From contig JBLHGU010000096.1 of NCBI GenBank assembly GCA_047615875.1, forward strand, positions 1-18,967: a DNA stretch of 18,967 nt, given 5' to 3'. Each line of letters opens with the position of its first letter. Within the stretch, counting starts at the first letter, position 1. This DNA comes from JBLHGU01 sp047615875. GTDB lineage: Bacteria > Pseudomonadota > Gammaproteobacteria > Arenicellales > CAJQKF01. The translations under genes were made by a program, and so were the position numbers. Below are positions 7,906 to 15,334 of this stretch, in pieces. The notes under the pieces are model-generated. The model was not told the origin of the DNA. It saw only the letters and a list, made by a program, of their open reading frames with translations, and ran no database searches.

Positions 7906-8043
7906 GTCAAAACGTGACTACTGCCGATGTGCGCAAGGTGCGGGGATTTTGTGTGGATTAGTAGTGCATCGTTATGCAATACTGGGCAACGGACGCCCCG
8001 GTAAGTTATTGAAAAATATAGTGTTTAAAATACCACTATCGTT

Positions 8044-8088
8044 CTGAAAATCCCCGTGTCGGCAGTTCGATTCTGTCCCTGGACACCA
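8044..8088 (+). other. second tRNA-Phe 3' half (attachment-site-like remnant)
   Basis: Reads CTGAAAATCCCC, GTGTC, the same T arm GGCAG-TTCGATT-CTGTC, CCTGGAC, ACCA. It differs from the other copy by one base in the acceptor strand. The preceding bases (CTATCGTT) do not form a D arm or the 5' anticodon stem, so it too is a fragment. Confidence 0.7.
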
Positions 8089-8368
8089 TTAATTCAATGA
8101 CTTACGTGACTTTTGAATTAACTAGGATTTCCCGGTTCACTAATAGTTCACTTTTGAAAGCGGATTTTCGAACAAGTTAGCTCCAAACAACTTGTGTGAT
8201 CCCGATTTAAGTCAACGATCGAGATTAATAAATACGTTAGATCGTATCTGCGGAATCCTCAAAGTAAATTCAACAAGCACTTTCACACAGTTAGCCTGAC
8301 GGCTCTTGAAGTCGAACCCAAGTAGAACTTTCGTTCCTTTGAGCAAATAGGCGCTCGCCGTCGATTCC
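8044..8368. repeat. long inverted repeat IR2, right copy, containing tRNA-Phe 3' half
   Basis: Inverted counterpart of 5220-5544. The tRNA piece again lies on the inner side, facing the nucleotidase gene. Outside the repeat the sequences on the two sides are unrelated. Confidence 0.85.
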
Positions 8369-8809
8369 TGTCAGATACCCTCAGCTAACCGTGGTGCGTT
8401 AGTATGAAAACGCCCCGTAACACTTCTGAGTGGATAAAAACCTATTCAAATCGGTTAAGCATACTTAGAGATTCCTGAGCGCTCATGCTGTGGTTTATAG
8501 TCTGTTCAGCTTGGGTAGGCATCTAGTCAAGGCTGAACATTATCGAAACCTCAGGACCAGTGCGTTCTCAGAATGGAGCTGTGTGGTTGCCTGAAAATTA
8601 AGGTAATAATTTTGTCGTCTTGAGAAGTAAACCTGTCGATACTGTGCCCTGTATAGTGAGGGAACAAGCGCCGATAACTGCCTTGCGTTCATTTGAGCTT
8701 CAGGCAACTTCAGCATACCATAGGAGTGACAACTACAGGTCCTGTTCACTAACAACAAAACACAGCTATTACCCCAACATTAATTTCGTTAATTAAGAGG
8801 AAGGAAAAA
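8369..8809. other. 440-bp stretch without a supported gene
   Basis: No convincing coding frame; a 72-codon minus-strand frame (8540-8758) lacks a ribosome-binding site and recognisable features. The last 40 bp are an AT-rich leader for the gene at 8810, ending in the strong Shine-Dalgarno AGAGGAAGG. Confidence 0.3.
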
Positions 8810-9298
8810 ATGAAAAACAAAACAATCTTATCGCTGCTATATATTTCAATGATGTTTACGGCTTCTATCAGTTTCGGAAATACATCGACTTACTCCGATG
8901 GAAACCCTCGACAAATTGCTTTTGAGTTTTTTTATCAAAGTCATGGCTTAGTTGTTAGAAACGCCGGCACCATGACCTCAATTGAATGTGCCGAACAATT
9001 AGATATTGACTCTATACACGGATGGTCTTGCAATATTAGAGTTCTAGATTTAGAAACTAAAGCTGAAACGTATTCGATAATTTACTTATTTGAAAATTAT
9101 AGTGGAATTGAAATTTTCAACGAAAATGGTGTTATAACAACAGAAAGTCAACTTAACATCCCGGTCGGCGATTCAATAATAAAATGGTCCCAAGGCGGTA
9201 CAAATTCCGGTTGGCTGTACTACGACCCATCCGAAATGACGGTTCAGCCGATAAAGAAGGAAATAGCAGGTACGGTTGATTTATTCAGGTTTCGCTAA
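8810..9298 (+). CDS. exported protein of unknown function, 162 aa
   Basis: The ATG at 8810 follows AGAGGAAGG at about 6 nt, one of the best ribosome-binding sites in the window. Residues 1-23 form a signal peptide (KNKTILSLLYISMMFTASISFG, probable cleavage before NTS). The mature part is acidic and rich in beta-type residues (TYSIIYLFENYSGIEIFNENG, SIIKWSQGG), with only two cysteines (about 60 and 75), which could form a disulfide outside the cytoplasm. It ends DLFRFR. I recognise no domain. AT-rich codon use resembles the phosphate operon more than the copper block. It stands alone between an IR2 copy and an IS6-like remnant, as expected for cargo of a mobile segment. The export signal and good initiation site make a real gene likely; function unknown. 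Confidence 0.7.
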   Translation: MKNKTILSLLYISMMFTASISFGNTSTYSDGNPRQIAFEFFYQSHGLVVRNAGTMTSIECAEQLDIDSIHGWSCNIRVLDLETKAETYSIIYLFENYSGIEIFNENGVITTESQLNIPVGDSIIKWSQGGTNSGWLYYDPSEMTVQPIKKEIAGTVDLFRFR

Positions 9299-9315
9299 AA
9301 GCATCGGTACCGAAG

Positions 9316-9464
9316 GTATCGCCAAGTTAACTGCCTGAATTTGATAGAATCGGCAGATGAATACATACAAACGACATAGATTCCCGCCCGACATTATCAG
9401 TTATGCAGTTTGGCTTTACCATCGAGGCTGCGGCGATACTTTCTATATCGATGAAGTCAACTAG
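9316..9464 (+). pseudogene. IS6-family transposase remnant (copy 2), internally deleted
   Basis: From ATG at 9357 a 35-codon frame reads YKRHRFPPDIISYAVWLYHR and then GDTFYIDEV before a stop at 9462-9464. The first part matches the conserved N-terminus of IS6-family DDE transposases; the second matches their first catalytic Asp segment (xDEVF). Roughly 50 residues between them (the helix-turn-helix region) are missing, as is everything after. The 40 bp upstream are shared with the remnant at 7785 and may hold the terminal repeat. Inactive. Confidence 0.65.
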
Positions 9465-9489
9465 GCACAGCAGTAGGTTCTAGCAGCAA

Positions 9490-9560
9490 ACTTTCCCGCT
9501 TCAAGTGTGAAAATAATCCGCTGTGTAGTGAATCAGTGAAAGAGGTCAGTCTGCGGCCTG
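9490..9560 (-). mobile_element. third IS91-family 3'-end remnant, divergent
   Basis: On the minus strand the bases around the stop (CC-CAG-C-GACCTCTTT-ACTGATT-AC) agree at about 80% over 30 bp with the transposase terminus at 4915-4944, and further on TTTTCACAC...GAAGCG echoes the same region. It has no transposase body. Orientation is the same as the left IS91 end. Confidence 0.5.
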
Positions 9561-9838
9561 GCCCGCCAGATATACTTCATCGCATTGCCCAGGCAGAAGT
9601 TCATGTGTTCCACCACCTCGATGCATTCCACACCACTAGGGTGACCACAATAATGACGTGGCCGGTTCACATCGTCCGGGATGTCCTCTGATTCTGCACG
9701 CAGGTTCGCGTCGTCTAGGTCAATGGCTAAGTTGGTGTAGCCTTGCCTCCTCGCTATCTCAGCCATCCCTCGTGCCTCCTCATACTCTCGGGCCTTGCGA
9801 TCCATTTCATCGCGCGACTCCTGGTCCAGAATTTTCAA
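9533..9838 (-). pseudogene. phage-type DUF3310 protein, C-terminus replaced by an IS91-like end
   Basis: The frame reads an acidic helical N-terminal half (DQESRDEMDRKAREYEEARG) followed by VNRPRHYCGHPSGVECIEVVEH and NFCLGNAMKYIWRA, the core of DUF3310, a small domain common in phage nucleotide-metabolism and replication regions. Family proteins continue with DEKG and a lysine-rich helix; here the sequence changes to RPQTDLFH and stops. The last codons and following bases resemble the terminus of the IS91 transposase at 4915. The start is uncertain: TTG at 9838 is one option, but the same frame stays open to about 9898 and encodes TTNEDFILKIEDEL just upstream. Probably a phage gene truncated by insertion of an IS91 relative. 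Confidence 0.7.
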
Positions 9839-9903
9839 CTCATCTTCAATTTTCAGAATAAAATCCTCATTTGTCGTTAAAAGTAAAATTCCACCGAAAC
9901 CGA

Positions 9904-10156
9904 TTCAGTTTGACCACTTTTTGCTACAGGGGGTAGGGAACCGTAATAGTGGTATAAGTGGTCACACTGGTTATAGTGGTCATAGTGGTCAAGCCCAGTG
10001 TGGGCGCGGGTTTCCCAGTGCCCCATATCGTCACACCACCACCTCTTGTGGTACTCCGAGCATTAGCCATTTCAGTTTGACCAGTTTGACCACTTGTGTT
10101 CAGTTTGACCAGTATTACGCTTTGCAGCCCCCACCCCCCAAAGTGGTCAAACTGAA
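9904..10156. repeat. iteron-like zone built on the 9-bp motif TGACCACTT/A
   Basis: Five contiguous 9-bp units occupy 9947-9991 (tagtggtat, aagtggtca, cactggtta, tagtggtca, tagtggtca). The complementary motif occurs on the plus strand at 9904-9917 (TTCAGTTTGACCAC), 10071-10093 (TTTGACCAG directly followed by TTTGACCAC) and 10101-10112, and again inverted at 10141-10156 (AAGTGGTCAAACTGAA). The zone lies between a DUF3310 gene and a replication-protein-like C-terminus and has no gene on the minus strand. Phased short repeats at this position suggest binding sites for a replication initiator or phage repressor; which one cannot be told from sequence. Confidence 0.65.
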
Positions 10157-10162
10157 TTTGCA

Positions 10163-10654
10163 TCACCCCCTCGCGTCTAGTAATTCATATACCAAGGCGT
10201 TCTTTTCACCTTGTCTGTGGCACTCCAACCACTGCACCCCGGTGTCGGAATTGGTGGCCAACTTGAGCACCTGGCGAACACGTCGTTGTGCGAAGTGCCG
10301 CTCCTCTGTAAATTCAAGTATGGCCTTCTGTATCGTGTGGCCCTCGATAATCGCCTGCCTAATGCACGCCTGGACAGACCCATCACCATCCACCTTCTTC
10401 ATCTTCGCTAGTGCCTCATGCTGGTTACTCAGCTCAATCCTCACGTCAATCCAATCCGGCAGCTTTTCCACATTACCGCTGGCGATGTCCAGCTTCCACG
10501 ACTGGTTGTGGAATACACCACGGACCTTGGCAGGGTACTCGGTATAGCTGGATATGATCTGAAGTAGCGAATACAAAATCAGACGAGTTTGGCGTTGGCT
10601 AGACTTGCCTGCATGGGATGAAACCATGGCCTGAGGTTTATCTGTACAGGAGTA
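10163..10654 (-). pseudogene. C-terminal part of a probable phage/plasmid replication protein
   Basis: An open frame begins after a TGA at 10655-10657; the first ATG is at 10627 (154 aa), but coding character (TDKPQA) extends upstream of it, so the 5' end is probably missing. The last 80 residues read as a winged-helix-like tail: VQACIRQAIIEGHTIQKAILEF, RHFAQRRVRQVLKLA, and WLECHRQGEKNALVYELLD. Tails of this form (helices, then an R-GEKNA-Y-L strand pair) end many phage and plasmid primase/helicase proteins; no Walker or primase motif is present. The neighbouring DUF3310 gene and iteron-like repeats support a replication module. Family assignment is by pattern only. Confidence 0.45.
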
Positions 10655-10963
10655 TCAGTACCCATAGCGTCGAGATGCTGGTACTTAAGGCAGCTGCTGT
10701 GGCAGTGCTGGACCGGTAACAATTTTCTGAGAGAAAAAAGGATGCTTATCCAGGTCGAAGGAGACGTCTAATTGACGCCGCCCCTGGGGGTGCGTTTTCA
10801 TGTGCTAAGCGCTCAATTTTCCGACCCCTACAGTGGCTCCTTCGGGCAAAATTGACCTGCTAGCTGGCAAAACATGAACGTGAGCGGCCTGTATAGCAAC
10901 ATGATTTGGTAATCCTGAGTGAAAAGGACGATCTGTCCTCTGTATGTCAAAGTCGTCCTTCAC
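10655..10963. other. 309-bp junk region between replication remnant and IR1
   Basis: No intact gene. A minus-strand frame (open from IR1 down to 10805) encodes RTDRPFHSGLPNHVAIQAAHV and ILPEGATVGVGKLSA, which has coding flavour but which I cannot assign. Its N-terminal part lies in IR1, so it is a junction frame. Confidence 0.3.
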
Positions 10964-11198
10964 GCGCCACCTCAGGCCGACCTCTTTTACTGATTGACCG
11001 CAACGGAATGCGGCGTGTTTCAATCACACTGCAGAAGCGCGTTCGCCTTCATTGTGGCGCCAAGGACACTAGTGGTCTATTGACTGAAGAAAACTGCTAG
11101 ATTCCAAGGTCAGTAAGATGAATCAGAGCCTGTTGATCAACTTTTCGGGTCCCATAGTGCATTTCCCTCTGCTTCTTTTTCTATTAACATAGGCTTTA
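10964..11198. repeat. long inverted repeat IR1, right copy (IS91-family 3' end)
   Basis: Inverted counterpart of 4710-4944. On the plus strand it carries only the last nine transposase codons (APPQADLFY, stop at 10991-10993) and the 3' non-coding end. The sequence diverges from the left copy immediately inside 10964, and its outer edge lies 21 bp from the phoU stop. Confidence 0.85.
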
Positions 11199-11219
11199 AA
11201 CTTATACTGATTGCCTTAC

Positions 11220-11867
11220 TTACCCATTATGTCGAATTATTTCGCCCTTCATTAGGTAACTGGTATCTTCAGCAATATGAATAGCATGGTCCGCAATTCT
11301 TTGTATTTGACGGGCTATATTTAGAATCGATAGGTGCTGCTCTAGTGTTTCTACATTGTCTTTTATTGCCAATATTTCATAAGAATTAACTTCATCAGTT
11401 AATTCTTTTAGCGTTTTGTTTTGCAGTAATACATCTTCAGCTACTTGAATGTCTGACTCTACAAATCCAAGTAATGATTTACGTAACATAATTTTCGCAA
11501 GTGCCGATAGCTCATAAAGGCAATTAGGGACATCAATGGGTTCTAAAGCAACCATTTTGCTGACCTCTTCTGCAATAATGACAGCATGATCGCCAATACG
11601 CTCTAAATCTCCGTTAATTTTTAACACTGAAATAATCAAGCGTAAATCATTGGCTACCGGTTGATATAACGCTAAAAGCTTCAAACATTCTTCTTCTATT
11701 TCAACTGATGAATGACCAATGACCACATTGGCTTTAACAATACGTTTAGATAAAGTTATATCGACATCTGAGAGTGCCTGAATAGCATAACTTACTTGTT
11801 TTTCTACGCTATTTGAAAATTGAAACAGATGCTTATTGAGACGTTTTTTTTCTTTTTTAAAGTACAT
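11220..11867 (-). CDS. phoU: phosphate-signalling regulator PhoU
   Basis: 215 aa, usual length. Two PhoU helical-bundle repeats are visible, each with its metal-binding signature: NGDLERIGDHAVIIAEE in the first and IQRIADHAIHIAED in the second. PhoU is a cytoplasmic/peripheral protein that links the Pst transporter to PhoR and silences the Pho response when phosphate is plentiful. The start has a textbook AAGGAG site 7 nt upstream (AAGGAGATATCATATG), 11 bp after pstB. It ends the operon. The stop is followed within 21 bp by the IS91-derived repeat and I see no hairpin terminator in that gap, so the native downstream region was probably lost. Confidence 0.97.
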   Translation of the reverse strand: MYFKKEKKRLNKHLFQFSNSVEKQVSYAIQALSDVDITLSKRIVKANVVIGHSSVEIEEECLKLLALYQPVANDLRLIISVLKINGDLERIGDHAVIIAEEVSKMVALEPIDVPNCLYELSALAKIMLRKSLLGFVESDIQVAEDVLLQNKTLKELTDEVNSYEILAIKDNVETLEQHLSILNIARQIQRIADHAIHIAEDTSYLMKGEIIRHNG

Positions 11868-11878
11868 ATGATATCTCC

Positions 11879-12658
11879 TTAACCGAATCTTCCGGTAATG
11901 TAGTCTCGTGTTTTTTTCTTTTCTGGGTTCTGAAATATTTGCTCAGTCGCACCTACTTCGATGAGTTTACCCATATGAAAAAAACCTGTCTTTTGCGATA
12001 CTCGCGCTGCTTGTTGCATAGAATGTGTCACGATAACAATGCTGTAGTTCTTTTTTAATTCTCTCATTAACTCCTCAATATGATGTGTTGCAATAGGATC
12101 TAATGCTGAACAAGGCTCATCCATCAGTAAGACTTCAGGATTAATAGAAATTGCACGCGCTATGCATAAACGTTGCTGCTGCCCTCCTGATAGACCTGTT
12201 GCTGGACTGTGTAATCGATCTTTTACCTCGGCGAACAAACCTGCTTTTTCTAGACTATCAATAACCACTTCTTCGATATCGTCTTTATGAGATGCTAAAC
12301 CGTGAATTTTAGGGCCATATGCAATGTTGTCATAAATAGATTTTGGAAAAGGATTTGGCTTTTGAAAAACCATTCCCATTTTTCGTCTCAGAGAAACAAC
12401 ATCGACTGCTGGTGAATAAATATCATCACCGTTAAGTTTTAAGCTGCCGTTGATTGTACAACCATCAATCACATCATTCATTCGATTAATTGATCGTAAA
12501 AACGATGATTTTCCACACCCTGAGGGACCAATCAAAGCGGTAATTTTCTGCCTTGGTATATTTAAATTAATATCAAATAAAGCTTGGTTTTCACCATAAA
12601 ATAAGTTTATGTTTTTTGCTTTTATGACAGTTTTCTTTTTTACTTTTTGATCATTCAT
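11879..12658 (-). CDS. pstB: phosphate ABC transporter ATP-binding protein PstB
   Basis: 259 aa, full length. Walker A GPSGCGKS (44-51), Q-loop MVFQKPNPFP (96-105), ABC signature LSGGQQQR (156-163), Walker B VLLMDEP (176-182) and switch histidine in VTHSM (His212) are all intact. YDNIAYG and the ending KTRDYITGRFG are specific to PstB. It hydrolyses ATP to drive phosphate import through PstC-PstA at the inner-membrane cytoplasmic face. The start is two bases after the pstA stop, with only a weak purine-rich site (GCAGAGATAG), so translation is probably coupled. Confidence 0.98.
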   Translation of the reverse strand: MNDQKVKKKTVIKAKNINLFYGENQALFDINLNIPRQKITALIGPSGCGKSSFLRSINRMNDVIDGCTINGSLKLNGDDIYSPAVDVVSLRRKMGMVFQKPNPFPKSIYDNIAYGPKIHGLASHKDDIEEVVIDSLEKAGLFAEVKDRLHSPATGLSGGQQQRLCIARAISINPEVLLMDEPCSALDPIATHHIEELMRELKKNYSIVIVTHSMQQAARVSQKTGFFHMGKLIEVGATEQIFQNPEKKKTRDYITGRFG

Positions 12659-12660
12659 TA

Positions 12661-13971
12661 CTATCTCTGCCTTGTCTTATTTCGTAAGAATATGGCTAAT
12701 AAAATCATTAAAATTAGAACCACTATTAACACCATTATGGCTGCTGCCGTTTTCTCGACAAAACCACGCTCTGCACTTTCAGCCCATAAATATATTTGCA
12801 CTGGTAAAGCGCTCGCAGCATCTGTTGGCACACTGGGTACATTAGCAATAAATGCTACCATACCAATCATTAATAAAGGTGCTGTTTCACCAAGCGCTTG
12901 AGCAAGCCCTATGATTGTGCCGGTTAATGTGCCAGACATTGCAGCGGGCATAACATGATGAAACACCACTTGAACTTTTGAGGCGCCCATCGCTAAACCT
13001 GCTTCTCTAATACTGGGTGACACTGCTTTTATCGAAGTGCGACATGCAATAATTATTGTTGGCAAGGTCATTAATGCCAACACAATTCCTCCTGCTATTG
13101 GTGTGCTTCTTGGTACATCGAACACATTTAAAATGACGGCTAAACCTAACAGCCCAAATATGATTGATGGCACTGCTGCTAAGTTGTTAATATTGACTTC
13201 AATGATGCGACTCAACATAGATTTTTTAGCAAATTCTTCTAAGTAAATTGCAGCTGCAACACCTATTGGAAAGGCAATGATTAAACAAATCAATAAGCTG
13301 TACATGGATCCAACTAATGCAGCAGCTATACCCGCAATTTCAGGGTATCGAGAATCTGCTCGCGTAAAGAAATCAGTATTGAATGAAACGTAGACCAAAC
13401 CTTGTTGTTCTAAAGTCTCAAACCATGTTATCTGCTTTGGTTTCAATCGCCCTTTGTAGTCTTCTCCGTTTAATAGTGCTTTATAATACTGATCAACATT
13501 AGATGATAAGGGTACTTTCAGTGTAATAGTCGAGCCTATTAGCCATGGATCATTAACGATTTCATCTCTGACAAACCATTCTGCCGATGCGCTCAATAGC
13601 TGAGTTAACCGTCTTTTATCTTTACGATTTTTAACATCTGGAAAAAGTTTATAGATTGATTTTTTCACCAACGATAAAGTATTAGCGTCTTGAAGTTCAT
13701 CTATTTTTGATTCTGAAGTAACGCCCAAAACATCAGCATCTAAATGAAACTCCATTGATAGAGTTGTTTGCTGAAAAGCCCCAAACCCGGTTGAAAAGAC
13801 TTTAAATAAAATCAGAATCAATGCAATAGCAGCAAAACTTAAACCCAATAAACCATAGAGTCTGAAACGCAAATCAGCCCACTTACGCTTTTGATCAGCC
13901 TTATGCTGACTATCTATTTTGTCGGTTTTTTCAGTCATGCTTGGTATTTCTAAATCTGTCATGTTATTCAT
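12661..13971 (-). CDS. pstA: phosphate ABC transporter permease PstA, long periplasmic insert
   Basis: 436 aa from the ATG at 13971, preferred over the ATG at 13995 because AAGGAG lies 4 nt upstream and the overlap with pstC shrinks to 8 bp (ATGAATAA). One membrane helix (about 40-65) is followed by a hydrophilic region of about 140 residues predicted outside the membrane, then the five to six helices of the binding-protein-dependent permease domain. The EAA loop EAGLAMGASKVQVVFHHVMP, which contacts PstB, is present. E. coli PstA is about 296 aa; the excess is the periplasmic insert, seen in a subset of marine and other proteobacteria. Partner of PstC in the transmembrane channel. Confidence 0.94.
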   Translation of the reverse strand: MNNMTDLEIPSMTEKTDKIDSQHKADQKRKWADLRFRLYGLLGLSFAAIALILILFKVFSTGFGAFQQTTLSMEFHLDADVLGVTSESKIDELQDANTLSLVKKSIYKLFPDVKNRKDKRRLTQLLSASAEWFVRDEIVNDPWLIGSTITLKVPLSSNVDQYYKALLNGEDYKGRLKPKQITWFETLEQQGLVYVSFNTDFFTRADSRYPEIAGIAAALVGSMYSLLICLIIAFPIGVAAAIYLEEFAKKSMLSRIIEVNINNLAAVPSIIFGLLGLAVILNVFDVPRSTPIAGGIVLALMTLPTIIIACRTSIKAVSPSIREAGLAMGASKVQVVFHHVMPAAMSGTLTGTIIGLAQALGETAPLLMIGMVAFIANVPSVPTDAASALPVQIYLWAESAERGFVEKTAAAIMVLIVVLILMILLAIFLRNKTRQR

Positions 13972-15322
13972 ATTGCTCCTTATATTTTTGAACAATGCGT
14001 AGCGCTATAAAATTAAGCGTTAAAGTGACTGTAAATAAAGTAAGGCCCAGTGCAAAAGCAGCTAATGTCTTTGGACTATCAAATGATTGATCACCCACTA
14101 ATATAGTGACAATTTGTGCCGTAATAGTAGTCACACTGTCCAATAAGTTTGCGCTCAAATTTGCTGCTAAACCGGCAGCCATTACAACAATCATCGTTTC
14201 ACCTACTGCACGTGAAAATCCTAATAATACTGAAGAGACAATGCCAGGCAATGCAGCAGGTAAAACAACATTTTTAATAGTTTCTGCTTTAGTGGCACCT
14301 AAGGCTAAAGATCCATCCCGGAGTCCTTGAGGCACCGATGAAATAACATCTTCTGATAACGATGATATAAAGGGAATAATCATTGCGCCCATTACAATGC
14401 CAGCCGCTAATGCATTTTCAGACGATGCTTCTAAACCTATGATTGTAGACCACTCGACTATCAATGGTGCAACCGTTAATGCCGCGAAAAAACCATACAC
14501 AACCGTTGGAATACCAGCCAATATCTCTAAAGCAGGTTTCATTATCTTGCGTGTGTTAGGGCTTGCGTATTCTGCTAAATATATGGCTGAATACAAACCA
14601 ACTGGGATTGCAATAATCATTGCTATCAGCGCTATTAATAACGTGCCCGATAACAATGGTATTAAACCAAAGGATCCTGAACTGCCTGCCTGATCAGCAC
14701 GTAATGCTGTTTGAGGACTCCAATGAGTGCCAAAGATAAAGTCAAAAAATGGCACGTGTTGAAAAAAACGCAATGTTTCAAATAACAACGATAAAACTAT
14801 TCCTAAGGTTGTTAGTACCGCGACCGCTGAACTTGCGGCCAAGAGCATTTTAATAATTTTTTCAACACTTTCTCTAGCATTAAACCCCTTGTTATATTTT
14901 TTATGACTTAGTCTCCAAGTTATGAACCCTACGACTAAAACCATCAATGAAAGCACCCAATTTGTGACTTCTTGTGCTTCTTGGTAAGCATTGACAGCCT
15001 TATCTAATAGATCATTTTGTGTATGCTCTATTTTACCTGCCGCAATTTGTGTTACTTCTAAGAAACGTAATTCAGCTTGCTCAACAATACCTTGCTCATC
15101 TGTAAACGTAGACAACACAATTGGTTTATAAACGAATGATTCTGCTACCAACCATAAACTAGCAATCAATAACATTGGAAGAAGACTGTTTAATAAGAAA
15201 TAAACAGCGTAATACACAGGACGAGAATTTAAATTCTCGTCCTGTGATGCTTTTTTCCATCCTTGCAAGGTCACAAATGTTAGCAAAGCAAGGGCAGACA
15301 GTGTGAAAATAAACGTCATCAT
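13964..15322 (-). CDS. pstC: phosphate ABC transporter permease PstC, N-terminally extended
   Basis: 452 aa against about 319 in E. coli. The first 155 residues add three extra hydrophobic segments (about 3-18, 37-62 and 118-135) with a soluble loop between the last two. The permease core follows with FIFGTHWSPQ, FGLIPLLSGTLLIALIAM, GLYSAIYLAEY and the EAA loop DGSLALGATKAETIKNVVLP, then RAVGETMIV, all characteristic of PstC. It begins 12 bp after pstS; initiation at MM (15322) has a weak AGAAA site. It overlaps pstA by 8 bp. Together with PstA it forms the inner-membrane phosphate channel. Confidence 0.94.
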   Translation of the reverse strand: MMTFIFTLSALALLTFVTLQGWKKASQDENLNSRPVYYAVYFLLNSLLPMLLIASLWLVAESFVYKPIVLSTFTDEQGIVEQAELRFLEVTQIAAGKIEHTQNDLLDKAVNAYQEAQEVTNWVLSLMVLVVGFITWRLSHKKYNKGFNARESVEKIIKMLLAASSAVAVLTTLGIVLSLLFETLRFFQHVPFFDFIFGTHWSPQTALRADQAGSSGSFGLIPLLSGTLLIALIAMIIAIPVGLYSAIYLAEYASPNTRKIMKPALEILAGIPTVVYGFFAALTVAPLIVEWSTIIGLEASSENALAAGIVMGAMIIPFISSLSEDVISSVPQGLRDGSLALGATKAETIKNVVLPAALPGIVSSVLLGFSRAVGETMIVVMAAGLAANLSANLLDSVTTITAQIVTILVGDQSFDSPKTLAAFALGLTLFTVTLTLNFIALRIVQKYKEQYE

Positions 15323-15334
15323 TTTTCTAATGAA

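Noticed and set aside
8540..8758. 72-codon minus-strand frame
   Set aside because: No initiation signal and no recognisable motif.
9904..10156. CRISPR array
   Set aside because: Units are 9 bp and contiguous or irregularly placed in both orientations; no 24-37-bp repeats, spacers or cas genes.
9924..10166. 80-codon minus-strand frame rich in Thr
   Set aside because: Lies entirely in the iteron zone; low-complexity product of the repeats.
9795..10547. 250-codon plus-strand frame with Gly-His-Ser repeats
   Set aside because: It is antisense to the DUF3310 and replication-type genes and its repeats are only the translated 9-bp DNA iterons.
10805..11023. 72-codon minus-strand frame across the IR1 boundary
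   Set aside because: Its start lies in the IS91 non-coding end, which gives the same leading residues at 4885; a junction artefact.
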